DNA of 64,000 bases from JBBROS01 sp963752225 (GTDB lineage: Bacteria > Pseudomonadota > Alphaproteobacteria > Acetobacterales > Acetobacteraceae), in contig CAVVXS010000007.1 in assembly GCA_963752225.1 (NCBI GenBank), positions 1,612,001-1,676,000 on the forward strand, in the 5' to 3' direction. The first letter of the stretch is position 1. Each line of letters opens with the position of its first letter. Below are positions 1 through 7,894 of the stretch, one piece after another. A program made the translations under genes and the position numbers. Below the pieces are notes generated by a model. That model saw only the letters and a list, made by a program, of their open reading frames with translations. It was not told the origin of the DNA and did no database searches.

Positions 1-1
1 G

Positions 2-133
2 TGGCTCGCGGCGGCGTGGCTGGTGCTGCCGCGGCTCGAGCCCGGCGCGACGTGGCCGGCTGTTGCGCTGTTCGCCGGGCTCGCGCTGATCATTGCCGGA
101 AGTGCGCTGCTCTACGCGCGGCGGCGCCGTTGA
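2..133 (+). CDS. C-terminal end of an integral membrane protein (partial)
   Basis: Only the last 43 codons are present, because the window starts inside the gene. The peptide ends in a hydrophobic stretch (FAGLALIIAGSALLYA) followed by four arginines and a stop. That is a final transmembrane helix with a positively charged cytoplasmic tail. This ending resembles EamA/DMT-type exporters, but so little remains that the family is a guess. The gene converges on the tRNA-Gln gene just downstream. Confidence 0.5.
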   Translation, partial: WLAAAWLVLPRLEPGATWPAVALFAGLALIIAGSALLYARRRR

Positions 134-146
134 CGTTGGGACGGGG

Positions 147-218
147 TTGGGGCGGAAGGATTCGAACCTTCGAATGGCGGATTCAAAGTCCGCTGCCTTA
201 CCGCTTGGCGACGCCCCA
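147..218 (-). tRNA. tRNA-Gln (anticodon TTG)
   Basis: On the minus strand the 7-base acceptor arm TGGGGCG pairs perfectly with CGCCCCA. The anticodon loop reads ACTTTGAAT, giving anticodon TTG (glutamine). The T arm has the standard GGTTCGAATCC core. Length is 72 bases including the discriminator A. The 3' CCA is not encoded, so it must be added after transcription; the tRNA-Val at 54505 does encode it. Confidence 0.95.
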
Positions 219-262
219 GCACCGCCCTCCCCATACGCGCGCGACCGGGCTGTCGTAAAGGC

Positions 263-1129
263 TCAGCCGACGCAATCGCCGCCCCAGGCCCACCAGCCCG
301 CCGGCGCCTCCGCCACGGCGCGGCGGGCGGCGGGGGCGTCCGGGAACAACGCAAAGCAGGTCGCACCCGATCCGCTCATCTGCGCCAACAGGCATCCGGG
401 GCGCCGGCGCAGCCAGTCGAGCACGGCGCCGATCACCGGACACAGGGCAAGCGCCGGCGCTTGCAGGTCGTTGCCGAGTTGGCCAAGCGCGTCGGCCATC
501 TCCGCGGCCGTGCGCCACCGGTCCGGCAGGCAGGCGGGCGGTGAGAACCCGGCCGTCCGAGCCCCGAACACTGCCGGCGTCGACACCGCGGCGCCGGGGT
601 TCACGAGTGCGATCCCGAACGCGGGCAAGCCGGGTGCGGCCGCGAGCACCTCGCCGACGCCGCCCATCCGGGCCGGCTCCGACGCCAGGCACACCGGCAC
701 GTCCGCCCCCAGCCCCGCCGCCAACCCCGCCAGCACCGGCGCCGGCAACGCGACGCTCCACAGCCGCCGCAGCACGCGCAACGCCGCGGCCGCGTCGGCC
801 GAGCCGCCGCCGATGCCGCTCGAAACCGGCAAGTTCTTTTCCAATCGCAGCGCCGCCCCCGCCGGCACGGCCGCCGCAGCCGCCAGCGCCCGCGCCGCAC
901 GCAGCACGAGATTGTCCGCCTCGGCCGCGAGCCCTGCCCCGAACGGCCCGTCCAGGGCAAGCGACAATCGATCCGCCGGCGTCGCCGACACGACGTCGCC
1001 AACCGCCGGGAACACCGCGAGGCTGTCGAGCAGGTGGTAGCCGTCGGGCCGCCGTCCCACGACTCGGAGAAACAGGTTGACCTTGGCCCGGCCCGGCTCC
1101 GCCAGCAGTTCCTGCCGCCGTTGTGGCAC
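263..1129 (-). CDS. ispE: 4-diphosphocytidyl-2-C-methyl-D-erythritol kinase IspE
   Basis: IspE phosphorylates CDP-methylerythritol with ATP in the non-mevalonate isoprenoid pathway. The 288-residue product has the normal family length. It carries the N-terminal substrate motif AKVNLFLRV with DGYHLL (about residues 15-34), the GHMP-kinase ATP loop PVSSGIGGGSADAAAAL (about 101-117), the GADVPVC segment and the C-terminal SGSGATCFALF motif. I place the start at a GTG two bases after the stop of the upstream TPR gene, because this puts the first motif at the usual distance from the N-terminus. The tight spacing implies co-transcription with the TPR gene. Confidence 0.95.
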   Translation of the reverse strand: MPQRRQELLAEPGRAKVNLFLRVVGRRPDGYHLLDSLAVFPAVGDVVSATPADRLSLALDGPFGAGLAAEADNLVLRAARALAAAAAVPAGAALRLEKNLPVSSGIGGGSADAAAALRVLRRLWSVALPAPVLAGLAAGLGADVPVCLASEPARMGGVGEVLAAAPGLPAFGIALVNPGAAVSTPAVFGARTAGFSPPACLPDRWRTAAEMADALGQLGNDLQAPALALCPVIGAVLDWLRRRPGCLLAQMSGSGATCFALFPDAPAARRAVAEAPAGWWAWGGDCVG

Positions 1130-1131
1130 GG

Positions 1132-2862
1132 TCAGCGCAGGGTCGGGGCCGGCACCGACGCCTGGGACGAGCCCGGCCGCGCAGCCGCCGTCGGCAGCGA
1201 GGCGAGCTTCTGGTTGATCCGCTCGGCGTCGTCCGGGTCGGGCTTCAGCAGCAACGCCCGCCGCCACTGGAACTCGGCCTCGCGCCAGCGGCCCATCGCC
1301 GCCATGGCGTCGCCGAGATGGCCGTTGATCACGGCGTCCTCGGGTTGCAGCTCCACCGCCCGCTGCAGGTTCTTGAGCGCCCCGGGGGCATCGCCGGTGC
1401 GCAGGAGCACCCAGCCGAGGCTGTCGATGAACGAGCCGTCGTTCGGCCGCTGCTGCACCGCCCGCTCGATCATGTGCCGGGCTTGGTCGATGTGCTCGCC
1501 GCGCTCGGTCCAGGCATAGCCGAGGTAGTTGAGGACGTTCGGCTGCTCGGGCGCCAGCTCGAGCGCATATAGGAAGTCGCTTTCCGCCTTGGCCCAATTG
1601 CCCGCCCGCTCCTCGGCCACGCCGCGGTCGTAGAACAGGATCCAGTTGGACCGGCTCGGCGTGCCGACGCGCTCGATCGCGCGGTCATAGGTAGCGACCG
1701 CCTCGTTGAAGCGGCTGTTGCGGCGCAGGATGTCGCCGGCCTGGGCCAACGGTTCCGGGCGGTCCGGGTAATCCCGCGCCATCGCCTGCAGCATCCGCGC
1801 GGCCTCGTCCGAGTCGCCCACCGCATCCGTGAGCGATGCGCGGCGGAGCCGCACCATGGCGATCAGCGGGTCGTCCGAGCGCACCGCCGACAGCGTCTCG
1901 AGCGCGGCGCGCGGGCGCCGGGCGGCCTCCTGCGTGTCGGCCAGCAGCAGCCGGGCGGCGGTGAAATCGGGCCGCATCGTCAGCGCGAGCCGCAACAGGA
2001 TCAGCGCCGTATCGGCTGCGTCCTGCTGCCGCAAGGTGGCACCCATCGCCAGGTAGGCCTCGGCGATCCCGTCGGTCGCGTTGCGCACCGGCCGGTTCGA
2101 CACGTCCGCTTCCAACGCCAGCCGCGACATGCCGAGATCGCTGCCGCCGCCGCTGGCGATCTCGCGGACGATACGCTGCGCTTCGGTCATGTAGCCGCTA
2201 CGGGCCTGCCAGCTTGCGAGCACCACGCCGAGCCGCAGGTTGATGCCGCCGTACTCGGTCTGGGCGATCTTGTAGAGCCGGGCGGCGTCCGCGGTCTGGC
2301 CGCCGAGGTCGGCGATCATCGCCGAATGCAGCGCCATCACCCCGCGCAGCCGGCCAGCCTCCACGAATGGCTGCAGCGTCGCCAGCGCGGCCGACGTGCG
2401 CCCGGCGCCGGCCTGCGCCCAGGCCACCAGCATTGGCCGCAGCACCTGTGTCAGCCCCTGCTGCGGCAGGGCGGTGAACCGTGCTTCGGCTTCGTCCCAG
2501 TGGCCACCGAGGGCTTCGGCGTCCGCCAGCACAAGCTGCGCCACCGGGTTGTCGGGGAGCGTCGCAGCAAGGGCCGCCGCGTCGGGCCGCCCCGCCAGGA
2601 CGCTCGCGAGGAAGGCCTGGCTCACCACCTCGCGCACGCCGCTGGCCCGCGCCGCCTCGCCCAGCTTTTCCGCAGCAGTGTCGAGGTCGGCCCGCTTGGC
2701 CGCGAACCGCCCTTCGAGATAGGCGCCATACACCCCGGTGGGCCGGAAATGGGACGGCGCGCCCACGTCGTCGACGCCGTAATCGTTCGCCGCGCACGCC
2801 GACAGCATCGACAGCACCAGTAGCGCGGCGCGCCGGACCTGCCGGGCGGCGTCGAGGCCCAT
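1132..2862 (-). CDS. TPR-repeat lipoprotein
   Basis: The 576-residue protein starts with a lipoprotein signal: a basic n-region, a hydrophobic core and the lipobox LSAC. It is probably anchored in the outer membrane facing the periplasm. The rest is helical, with recognisable tetratricopeptide repeats in the second half, for example WILFYDRGVAEERAGNWAKA, VLNYLGYAWTERGEHIDQA and INGHLGDAMAAMGRWREAE. Such proteins act as scaffolds; no enzymatic motif is seen. It lies between ETF-QO (2 bases upstream) and ispE (2 bases downstream), an arrangement that points to one operon. The exact role is unknown. Confidence 0.85.
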   Translation of the reverse strand: MGLDAARQVRRAALLVLSMLSACAANDYGVDDVGAPSHFRPTGVYGAYLEGRFAAKRADLDTAAEKLGEAARASGVREVVSQAFLASVLAGRPDAAALAATLPDNPVAQLVLADAEALGGHWDEAEARFTALPQQGLTQVLRPMLVAWAQAGAGRTSAALATLQPFVEAGRLRGVMALHSAMIADLGGQTADAARLYKIAQTEYGGINLRLGVVLASWQARSGYMTEAQRIVREIASGGGSDLGMSRLALEADVSNRPVRNATDGIAEAYLAMGATLRQQDAADTALILLRLALTMRPDFTAARLLLADTQEAARRPRAALETLSAVRSDDPLIAMVRLRRASLTDAVGDSDEAARMLQAMARDYPDRPEPLAQAGDILRRNSRFNEAVATYDRAIERVGTPSRSNWILFYDRGVAEERAGNWAKAESDFLYALELAPEQPNVLNYLGYAWTERGEHIDQARHMIERAVQQRPNDGSFIDSLGWVLLRTGDAPGALKNLQRAVELQPEDAVINGHLGDAMAAMGRWREAEFQWRRALLLKPDPDDAERINQKLASLPTAAARPGSSQASVPAPTLR

Positions 2863-2864
2863 CC

Positions 2865-4490
2865 TCACATCCCGCTCGGATAGTTGGGGCCACCGGCGCC
2901 TTCGGGTACCTGCCAGTCGATGTTCTGCGTCGGGTCCTTGATGTCGCACGTCTTGCAGTGCACGCAGTTCTGCGCGTTGATCTGCAGCCGCGGCTGGCCC
3001 TCCTCGACGCCGACCGCCTCGTACACCCCGGCCGGGCAGTAGCGGCTCTCCGGGCTCGCGTAGGTGTCCCAGTTCACCGCCTGCCAGCGCGACGGGTCCT
3101 TCAGCCGCAGATGCACCGGCTGGTCTTCCTCGTGGTTGGTGTTGCTGATGAACACCGAGGACAGCTTGTCGAAGGTCAGCTTGCCGTCGGGCTTGGGGTA
3201 TTCGATCTTGCGCGAGCGTGCGGCCGTCGCGAGGCTCTCATTGTCGGGATGCTTGTGCTTGAACGTCCACGGCGCCTTGCCGCCCAGCACGAAGGTATCG
3301 ACGGCCGAGTAGGCGATGCCGCCGTAAAGGCCGAAGCGGGCGAAGGCCGGGCGGATGTTGCGAGCGCCGCGCAGCTCGTCATGCAGCCAGCTGTCGCGGA
3401 ACTTGTCCTCGAACGCGGCGGGTTCGGCGGGGCGGTTGCCGGCCAGCGCCTCGGCGACCGCTTCGGCCGCCAGCATGCCCGACTTCATCGCCGCATGGGT
3501 GCCCTTGATCTTGGGCACGTTGAGGAACCCGGCCGCATCGCCCACCAGCGCCCCGCCGGGGAAGGTCAGCTTGGGGATGGATTGGAACCCGCCCTCGCTC
3601 AAGGCGCGGGCGCCGTAGCTGACCCGGCGGCCGCCCTCGAAATGCTTGCGCATGGCCGGATGGGTCTTGAACCGCTGCATCTCGTCGAACGGCGACAGAT
3701 AGGGGTTGCGGTAATCCAAGCCGACCACGAACCCGTACGACACGAGGTTCTCGCCGAAATGGTAGAGCCACGAGCCGCCATAGGTTTTCTTGTCCAGCGG
3801 CCAGCCGGTAGTGTGCTCGATCAGCCCGGGATTGTGCTGCGCGGCCGGGATCTCCCACAGCTCCTTAATGCCGATCGCGTAGGTCTGCGGCGAGCGGCCG
3901 TCGCGCAGCTTGAAATGCGCCATGACCTGCTTCGTCAGGCTGCCGCGGCACCCCTCGGCGAACAGCGTGTACGGGGCGCGCAGTTCCATGCCGGGGGCGT
4001 GGTTCGCGCCCGGCTGGCCCTCCTTGTTGATGCCCATGTCGCCGGTCGCGACGCCGACCACCTGGTCGTTGTCGATCAGCACCTCGGCGGCGGCAAAGCC
4101 CGGGTAGATCTCGACCCCCAACGCCTCGGCCTGGCTGCCGAGCCAGCGCACCACGTCGCCGAGGCTGCAGATGTAGTTGCCGTGGTTGTGCATCTGCGGC
4201 GGCGTCGGCAGACGGTAGCTGCGCCGTTCGGTCAGGAACAGGAAGCGGTCGTCCTTGGCGGGGGTCAGCAGCGGCGCGCCTTGCGCCTGCCAGTCCGGGA
4301 GCAGCTCGTTTAGCGCGCGCGGCTCGACCACGGCGCCACTTAGGATGTGAGCGCCGACCTCGCCGCCTTTTTCGACGACGCATACGGTGGCCTCGGGCGC
4401 GAGCTGCTTCAGCCGGATGGCGGCCGCGAGACCGGCCGGGCCAGCCCCCACCACCACCACGTCGAATTCCATCGCCTCGCGTTCCGCCAT
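2865..4490 (-). CDS. Electron-transfer flavoprotein-ubiquinone oxidoreductase
   Basis: This membrane-associated flavo-iron-sulfur enzyme moves electrons from ETF (fatty-acid and amino-acid oxidation) to ubiquinone. The 541-residue product has the N-terminal FAD-binding motif VVVVGAGPAGLAAA and the second dinucleotide segment GGALVGDAAGFLNVPKIKG. The C-terminal 4Fe-4S ligands are visible in RYCPAGVYE and NCVHCKTCDIKDPTQNIDW. The length matches the bacterial family. The ATG at 4490 is preceded by GGAGG at a good distance. It heads the minus-strand series with the TPR gene and ispE, and is divergent from the UDG-like gene. Confidence 0.95.
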   Translation of the reverse strand: MAEREAMEFDVVVVGAGPAGLAAAIRLKQLAPEATVCVVEKGGEVGAHILSGAVVEPRALNELLPDWQAQGAPLLTPAKDDRFLFLTERRSYRLPTPPQMHNHGNYICSLGDVVRWLGSQAEALGVEIYPGFAAAEVLIDNDQVVGVATGDMGINKEGQPGANHAPGMELRAPYTLFAEGCRGSLTKQVMAHFKLRDGRSPQTYAIGIKELWEIPAAQHNPGLIEHTTGWPLDKKTYGGSWLYHFGENLVSYGFVVGLDYRNPYLSPFDEMQRFKTHPAMRKHFEGGRRVSYGARALSEGGFQSIPKLTFPGGALVGDAAGFLNVPKIKGTHAAMKSGMLAAEAVAEALAGNRPAEPAAFEDKFRDSWLHDELRGARNIRPAFARFGLYGGIAYSAVDTFVLGGKAPWTFKHKHPDNESLATAARSRKIEYPKPDGKLTFDKLSSVFISNTNHEEDQPVHLRLKDPSRWQAVNWDTYASPESRYCPAGVYEAVGVEEGQPRLQINAQNCVHCKTCDIKDPTQNIDWQVPEGAGGPNYPSGM

Positions 4491-4613
4491 CAAGACCTCC
4501 AGCCCTAGCCGCTAAACTAGGGTCTTTCGCGGGTTGCGCAAAACCCCGGCCTCGCACAAGTGTCTCGTCCGGCCATTTCCCGGCCGCGCCGGGCGGCGGG
4601 ATCGCGGGGACGA

Positions 4614-5420
4614 GTGGCGGACGGGGGCGGAGCACTGGACGAGCTGGCGGCGCTGCGGCTGCAGGTCGAGTGGGGGGCCGACGAGGCGCTCCTGGCGGAG
4701 CCGTCGGACCGGTTCGCGTCGGCCGCTGCCGTGGCCCCGATCCGGCCGCCAGAGCCCATTCCCAGCGCGGCCTTGCCCACCAGCCGGCGCGGTATGGTGC
4801 CGCTTGCCGCCGGTCCCGGATTGGCGGCCGAACGGGCTGCCGCGGCCTCGAGCCTCGACGCGCTGTACGCCGCCGCCGACGCCTTCGACGCCAACCCGCT
4901 GCGCGCCACCGCGTCCACCACCGTCGCGCCGAGCGGCAACCCGCACTCGGGCCTATTGCTGGTCGGCGAAGCGCCCGGCGCCGACGACGACCGCGCCGGG
5001 CGCGCCTTCAGCGGCCCGGCCGGCGAGCGGCTCGACCACGTCCTGCGCAGCGCCGGGCTGGGCCGCGACGGCCTGCTGCTCGCCTTGCTGGTGCCGTGGC
5101 GCGCGCCGGGCGGCCGGCCGATCAGCGAGGCGGAGCGCGCCGCGGTGCTGCCGTTCTTTCACCGGCTGCTCGCGCTGGTGCGGCCACGGCGGCTGGTGCT
5201 GATGGGCGCCGCACCGTACGCGGCGTTGGGCGGCGAGCCGGGCGGGTTCCGCAAGGCCCGCGGCAAATGGCGCGACGTTGCCCTGCCCGGCCTCGAGGCG
5301 CCGGTGCCCGCGCTGACGACCCTGCCGCCCGACCTGTGGCTTTCGACCGCCGCCAACAAGCAGGCGATCTGGGCCGACCTGCTCAGCCTGCGCGCTGCAT
5401 TGGACAACGCCGCCGGCTAA
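4614..5420 (+). CDS. Degenerate family 4 uracil-DNA glycosylase-like protein
   Basis: The 268-residue product keeps motif A of family 4 uracil-DNA glycosylases (GEAPGADDDRAGRAFSGPAG, from about residue 118) and the PWRAPGGRP segment that corresponds to the PWRPPGNR block. Family members hold a 4Fe-4S cluster with cysteines and end in a conserved HPAYL-type motif. This protein has no cysteine at all, and the HPAYL region reads TLPPDLWLS. It may therefore lack the cluster and possibly the glycosylase activity. The GTG at 4614 follows a GGGGA Shine-Dalgarno; another GTG at 4560 in the same frame is possible. It is transcribed ahead of the lytic transglycosylase. Confidence 0.75.
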   Translation: MADGGGALDELAALRLQVEWGADEALLAEPSDRFASAAAVAPIRPPEPIPSAALPTSRRGMVPLAAGPGLAAERAAAASSLDALYAAADAFDANPLRATASTTVAPSGNPHSGLLLVGEAPGADDDRAGRAFSGPAGERLDHVLRSAGLGRDGLLLALLVPWRAPGGRPISEAERAAVLPFFHRLLALVRPRRLVLMGAAPYAALGGEPGGFRKARGKWRDVALPGLEAPVPALTTLPPDLWLSTAANKQAIWADLLSLRAALDNAAG

Positions 5421-5427
5421 ATTTTTG

Positions 5428-5460
5428 GATTCCTGCTCCGAACGAGTCTTGTCAGGAATC
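5428..5460. repeat. Inverted repeat GATTCCTG/CAGGAATC before the transglycosylase
   Basis: GATTCCTG at 5428-5435 is perfectly inverted as CAGGAATC at 5453-5460, 17 bases apart. It follows a short T run just after the UDG-like stop codon and lies 26 bases before the transglycosylase start. It could be an operator or an mRNA hairpin. Nothing else supports a specific role. Confidence 0.35.
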
Positions 5461-5485
5461 GTCAGGAGATGTAGCCGGATCGGCA

Positions 5486-7258
5486 ATGAGAGCGTCAATT
5501 CCTGCCGCCCGCCGCCGCTGCAGGCCCGCACTCGTCTTCCTGACCGCAACCACCTTGTTCTTCGCCACCGCGCGAGGGCCTGCTTGCGCCCAAACCTCGC
5601 CGGCCGAGGCCGCGCCAGAGGACGTGGCGCTTGCGGTGCCGCGCCTGCCCTTGGGGCGCGAGCCGGTGGCCCTGCCCCGCCCGCTCGCGCCCGCGGCCGC
5701 GCGGCAGGTCCGCCAAGCGCTCAACGCACCCGGCCTGCCGCTCGACAGCCTCACCGACCACCTGCTCGACGGCCACATCCTCGCCGAACGCTTCTTCACG
5801 GCGAGCTCGCGTCCGAGCGCGTCCGACTTACAGGCATGGCTCGCGGCCTACGCCGACCTCCCGGAGGCGGGCTCGGTCCACGCGCTGCTGCTCACGAAGC
5901 TGCCGCGCGGCGCCGCCGCCCCGCCCGCGCCGGTGCTGCCGGCGTTCGGCTCCGTGCCGTCCGGCGACGACATCGAGGTCGGCGACCGCTGGCTGGTCCG
6001 CGACCCCGACCTCGATCGCGCCGTGCGGGAGGCGGCCTATGACGGCGATCTCCGGCGCGCCGGTCAGATCGTCGCCGCCCGCAAGCTGCCGGGGGAGTAC
6101 GCCGCCCTGCTGCAGGCCGAGATCGCCCGGGCCGCGTTCAGCCTCGGCCGCGACGCCGACGCGCTGGCCCTGGGCAAGTCGGCCTCAGAGCAGGTGCACG
6201 GCGCAGTTGGCCTCGCCGCCTGGGTCGGCGGCCTCGCCGCCTGGCGGCTGGGCCGCTTCGAGGACGCGCGCACCCTGTTCGACGCCGCCTACCGCGCGCC
6301 GCTGGCCTCGCGCGGGTTGCACGCCGGCGCCGCTTACTGGTCGGCGCGCGTCAGCCTGGTCACGAGCGGCCATTACGGTCCGTGGATGCAGCGGGCGGCG
6401 CGCGAGCCGCGGACCTTCTACGGCCTGCTGGCACGCCGGACGCTCGGCCAGTCGATCCGGCCGGAAACCCCGTTCGAGACCGCGACCCTGGCCGAGGCGG
6501 ACGTCGCCGCCGTCGCCGGAACCCCACGCGGGCGGCGCGCGCTCGCCTTGCTGCAAGTCGACCTGCCCGCGCGGGCCGCGGCGGAGCTGCGCCTGCTGTT
6601 CGCCGAAACGCAAGACCAGCCCGGCTTTGCCCGCTCGATCCTGCTGGTGGCGCGCGCGGCCGGGCTGCCCGACTTGGCGCGCCAGATTGCCGAAACGACG
6701 CAGCCGATTGCGGTGCGCTTCCCGCCGAACGGGCTGCGGCCGGCCGGCGGCTTCCAGGTCGACCCTGCCCTGGTTTACGCGCTCGCCCGCGTCGAATCGA
6801 ACTTCGATCCGGGCGCCGTGTCCGCCGCCGGCGCCCGCGGCCTGCTGCAGATCATGCCGGGCACCGCCGATTACGTCCTGGCCGGGTCGGGCCGCGGCCG
6901 CCGCCTGCACGACCCGGCCGCCAACCTCGACCTCGGCCAACGCTACCTGCTCGCGCTGACCCGGCTCGACCACGTCGGCCGCGACCTGATCCGGGTGCTC
7001 GCCAGCTACAATGCCGGCCCCGGCAACCTGGGCCGCTGGCTTGCGACGATGGGGAGCGAGGAGGACCCGCTGCTGTTCATGGAGGCATTGCCGGGCGAGG
7101 AGACCCGCGCCTATGTCCCGCGCGCGCTCGCCTATACCTGGTTGTATGCGGCCCAGATGGGGCTACCTTCACCGAGCCTGGACGCGCTCGCGGCCGGCGT
7201 GCCGCCCGGCGTGCAGGTTCGGCCCGTGGCGACGGAGCAGGCGGCGCAGCGGCCCTGA
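5486..7258 (+). CDS. Soluble lytic murein transglycosylase (Slt70-like)
   Basis: The enzyme cleaves peptidoglycan between MurNAc and GlcNAc, leaving 1,6-anhydro ends, in the periplasm. The 590-residue product begins with a signal peptide ending near ACA-QTSP. It continues with a long helical superhelix region (about residues 60-410) and ends in an SLT domain. Catalytic Glu437 lies in ARVESNFDP, followed by GARGLLQIMPGTA and ASYNAGPGN, the family signatures. I chose the ATG at 5486 because it directly precedes the signal peptide. moaB follows 15 bases downstream. Confidence 0.92.
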   Translation: MRASIPAARRRCRPALVFLTATTLFFATARGPACAQTSPAEAAPEDVALAVPRLPLGREPVALPRPLAPAAARQVRQALNAPGLPLDSLTDHLLDGHILAERFFTASSRPSASDLQAWLAAYADLPEAGSVHALLLTKLPRGAAAPPAPVLPAFGSVPSGDDIEVGDRWLVRDPDLDRAVREAAYDGDLRRAGQIVAARKLPGEYAALLQAEIARAAFSLGRDADALALGKSASEQVHGAVGLAAWVGGLAAWRLGRFEDARTLFDAAYRAPLASRGLHAGAAYWSARVSLVTSGHYGPWMQRAAREPRTFYGLLARRTLGQSIRPETPFETATLAEADVAAVAGTPRGRRALALLQVDLPARAAAELRLLFAETQDQPGFARSILLVARAAGLPDLARQIAETTQPIAVRFPPNGLRPAGGFQVDPALVYALARVESNFDPGAVSAAGARGLLQIMPGTADYVLAGSGRGRRLHDPAANLDLGQRYLLALTRLDHVGRDLIRVLASYNAGPGNLGRWLATMGSEEDPLLFMEALPGEETRAYVPRALAYTWLYAAQMGLPSPSLDALAAGVPPGVQVRPVATEQAAQRP

Positions 7259-7273
7259 CCGGAGAACGCTTGA

Positions 7274-7816
7274 ATGCCGATCGATGAATCCCGCCGGTTC
7301 GTGCCCGTGACGATCGCGGTGCTGACGGTGTCCGACACCCGCACGCTGGCCGATGACCGCTCCGGCGACACCCTGGTCGCCCGCATCGAGGCCGCCGGCC
7401 ACCATGTGGGCGCGCGCGCCCTGGAGCGGGACGACGCCGGGCCGATCGAGGCGCAGCTGCGGCGCTGGGTCGACGATCCCGAGATCGACGTCGTCATCAG
7501 CACCGGCGGCACCGGCATCACCGGCCGGGACGTCACGCCGGAAGCCTTCGACCGGGTGCTCGAGAAGCGCATCGAGGGCTTCGGCGAGCTCTTCCGCATG
7601 CTGAGCTATGCCAAGATCGGCACGTCAACGATGCAGTCGCGAGCGCTCGCCGGCGTCGCCGCCGGGACCCTGCTGTTCGCCCTGCCCGGCAGCACCGGGG
7701 CCGTCAAGGACGCTTGGGACGACATCCTGCTTTGGCAACTCGACGCCCGGCATCGGCCCTGCAACCTGGTCGAGCTGATCCCGCGCCTGCAGGAGCATCT
7801 CGGCGCCGCTCGGTAA
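7274..7816 (+). CDS. moaB: Molybdenum cofactor biosynthesis protein MoaB
   Basis: The 180-residue protein belongs to the MogA/MoaB family, which acts in molybdopterin adenylylation or is a close paralogue of that enzyme. Visible family motifs are LTVSDTRTLADDRSG near the N-terminus, the STGGTGITGRDVTPEAF loop that binds the pterin phosphate region, and FALPGSTGAVKDAWDDIL near the C-terminus. The length fits MoaB. It follows the transglycosylase closely, with no obvious functional link. Confidence 0.9.
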   Translation: MPIDESRRFVPVTIAVLTVSDTRTLADDRSGDTLVARIEAAGHHVGARALERDDAGPIEAQLRRWVDDPEIDVVISTGGTGITGRDVTPEAFDRVLEKRIEGFGELFRMLSYAKIGTSTMQSRALAGVAAGTLLFALPGSTGAVKDAWDDILLWQLDARHRPCNLVELIPRLQEHLGAAR

Positions 7817-7820
7817 TCGT

Positions 7821-7835
7821 GTTCTCAAATCGTTC
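7821..7835. promoter_or_regulatory. Candidate LexA box 1 (GTTC-N7-GTTC)
   Basis: GTTCTCAAATCGTTC matches the alphaproteobacterial SOS operator GTTC-N7-GTTC (the reverse of GAAC-N7-GAAC) at all eight fixed bases. It ends directly at the TTGACA of a candidate promoter for the radical SAM gene, so a bound repressor would block that promoter. Confidence 0.65.
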
Positions 7836-7864
7836 TTGACAGGACCGCCTCGGGGCCGTCATCG
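7836..7864 (+). promoter_or_regulatory. Candidate promoter of the radical SAM gene
   Basis: A perfect -35 hexamer TTGACA (7836-7841) is followed after 17 bases by TCATCG as a weak -10. A second in-phase repressor box lies just downstream. A weak -10 with a perfect -35 is usual in GC-rich alphaproteobacteria. This is a sequence-based prediction only. Confidence 0.45.
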
Positions 7865-7873
7865 TCCGTTCTG

Positions 7874-7888
7874 GAACAAGAAGGGAAC
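7874..7888. promoter_or_regulatory. Candidate LexA box 2 (GAAC-N7-GAAC)
   Basis: GAACAAGAAGGGAAC is a second perfect GAAC-N7-GAAC match. It lies between the predicted transcription start and the radical SAM start codon, and partly overlaps the ribosome-binding region GGGAG. Two perfect boxes within 70 bases upstream of one gene are unlikely by chance, since each has eight fixed bases. Confidence 0.65.
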
Positions 7889-7894
7889 GGGAGC

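Noticed and set aside
2481..4313. A long plus-strand open frame opposite ETF-QO
   Set aside because: It is antisense to a well-recognised enzyme with intact motifs; the long frame results from GC-rich codon bias.
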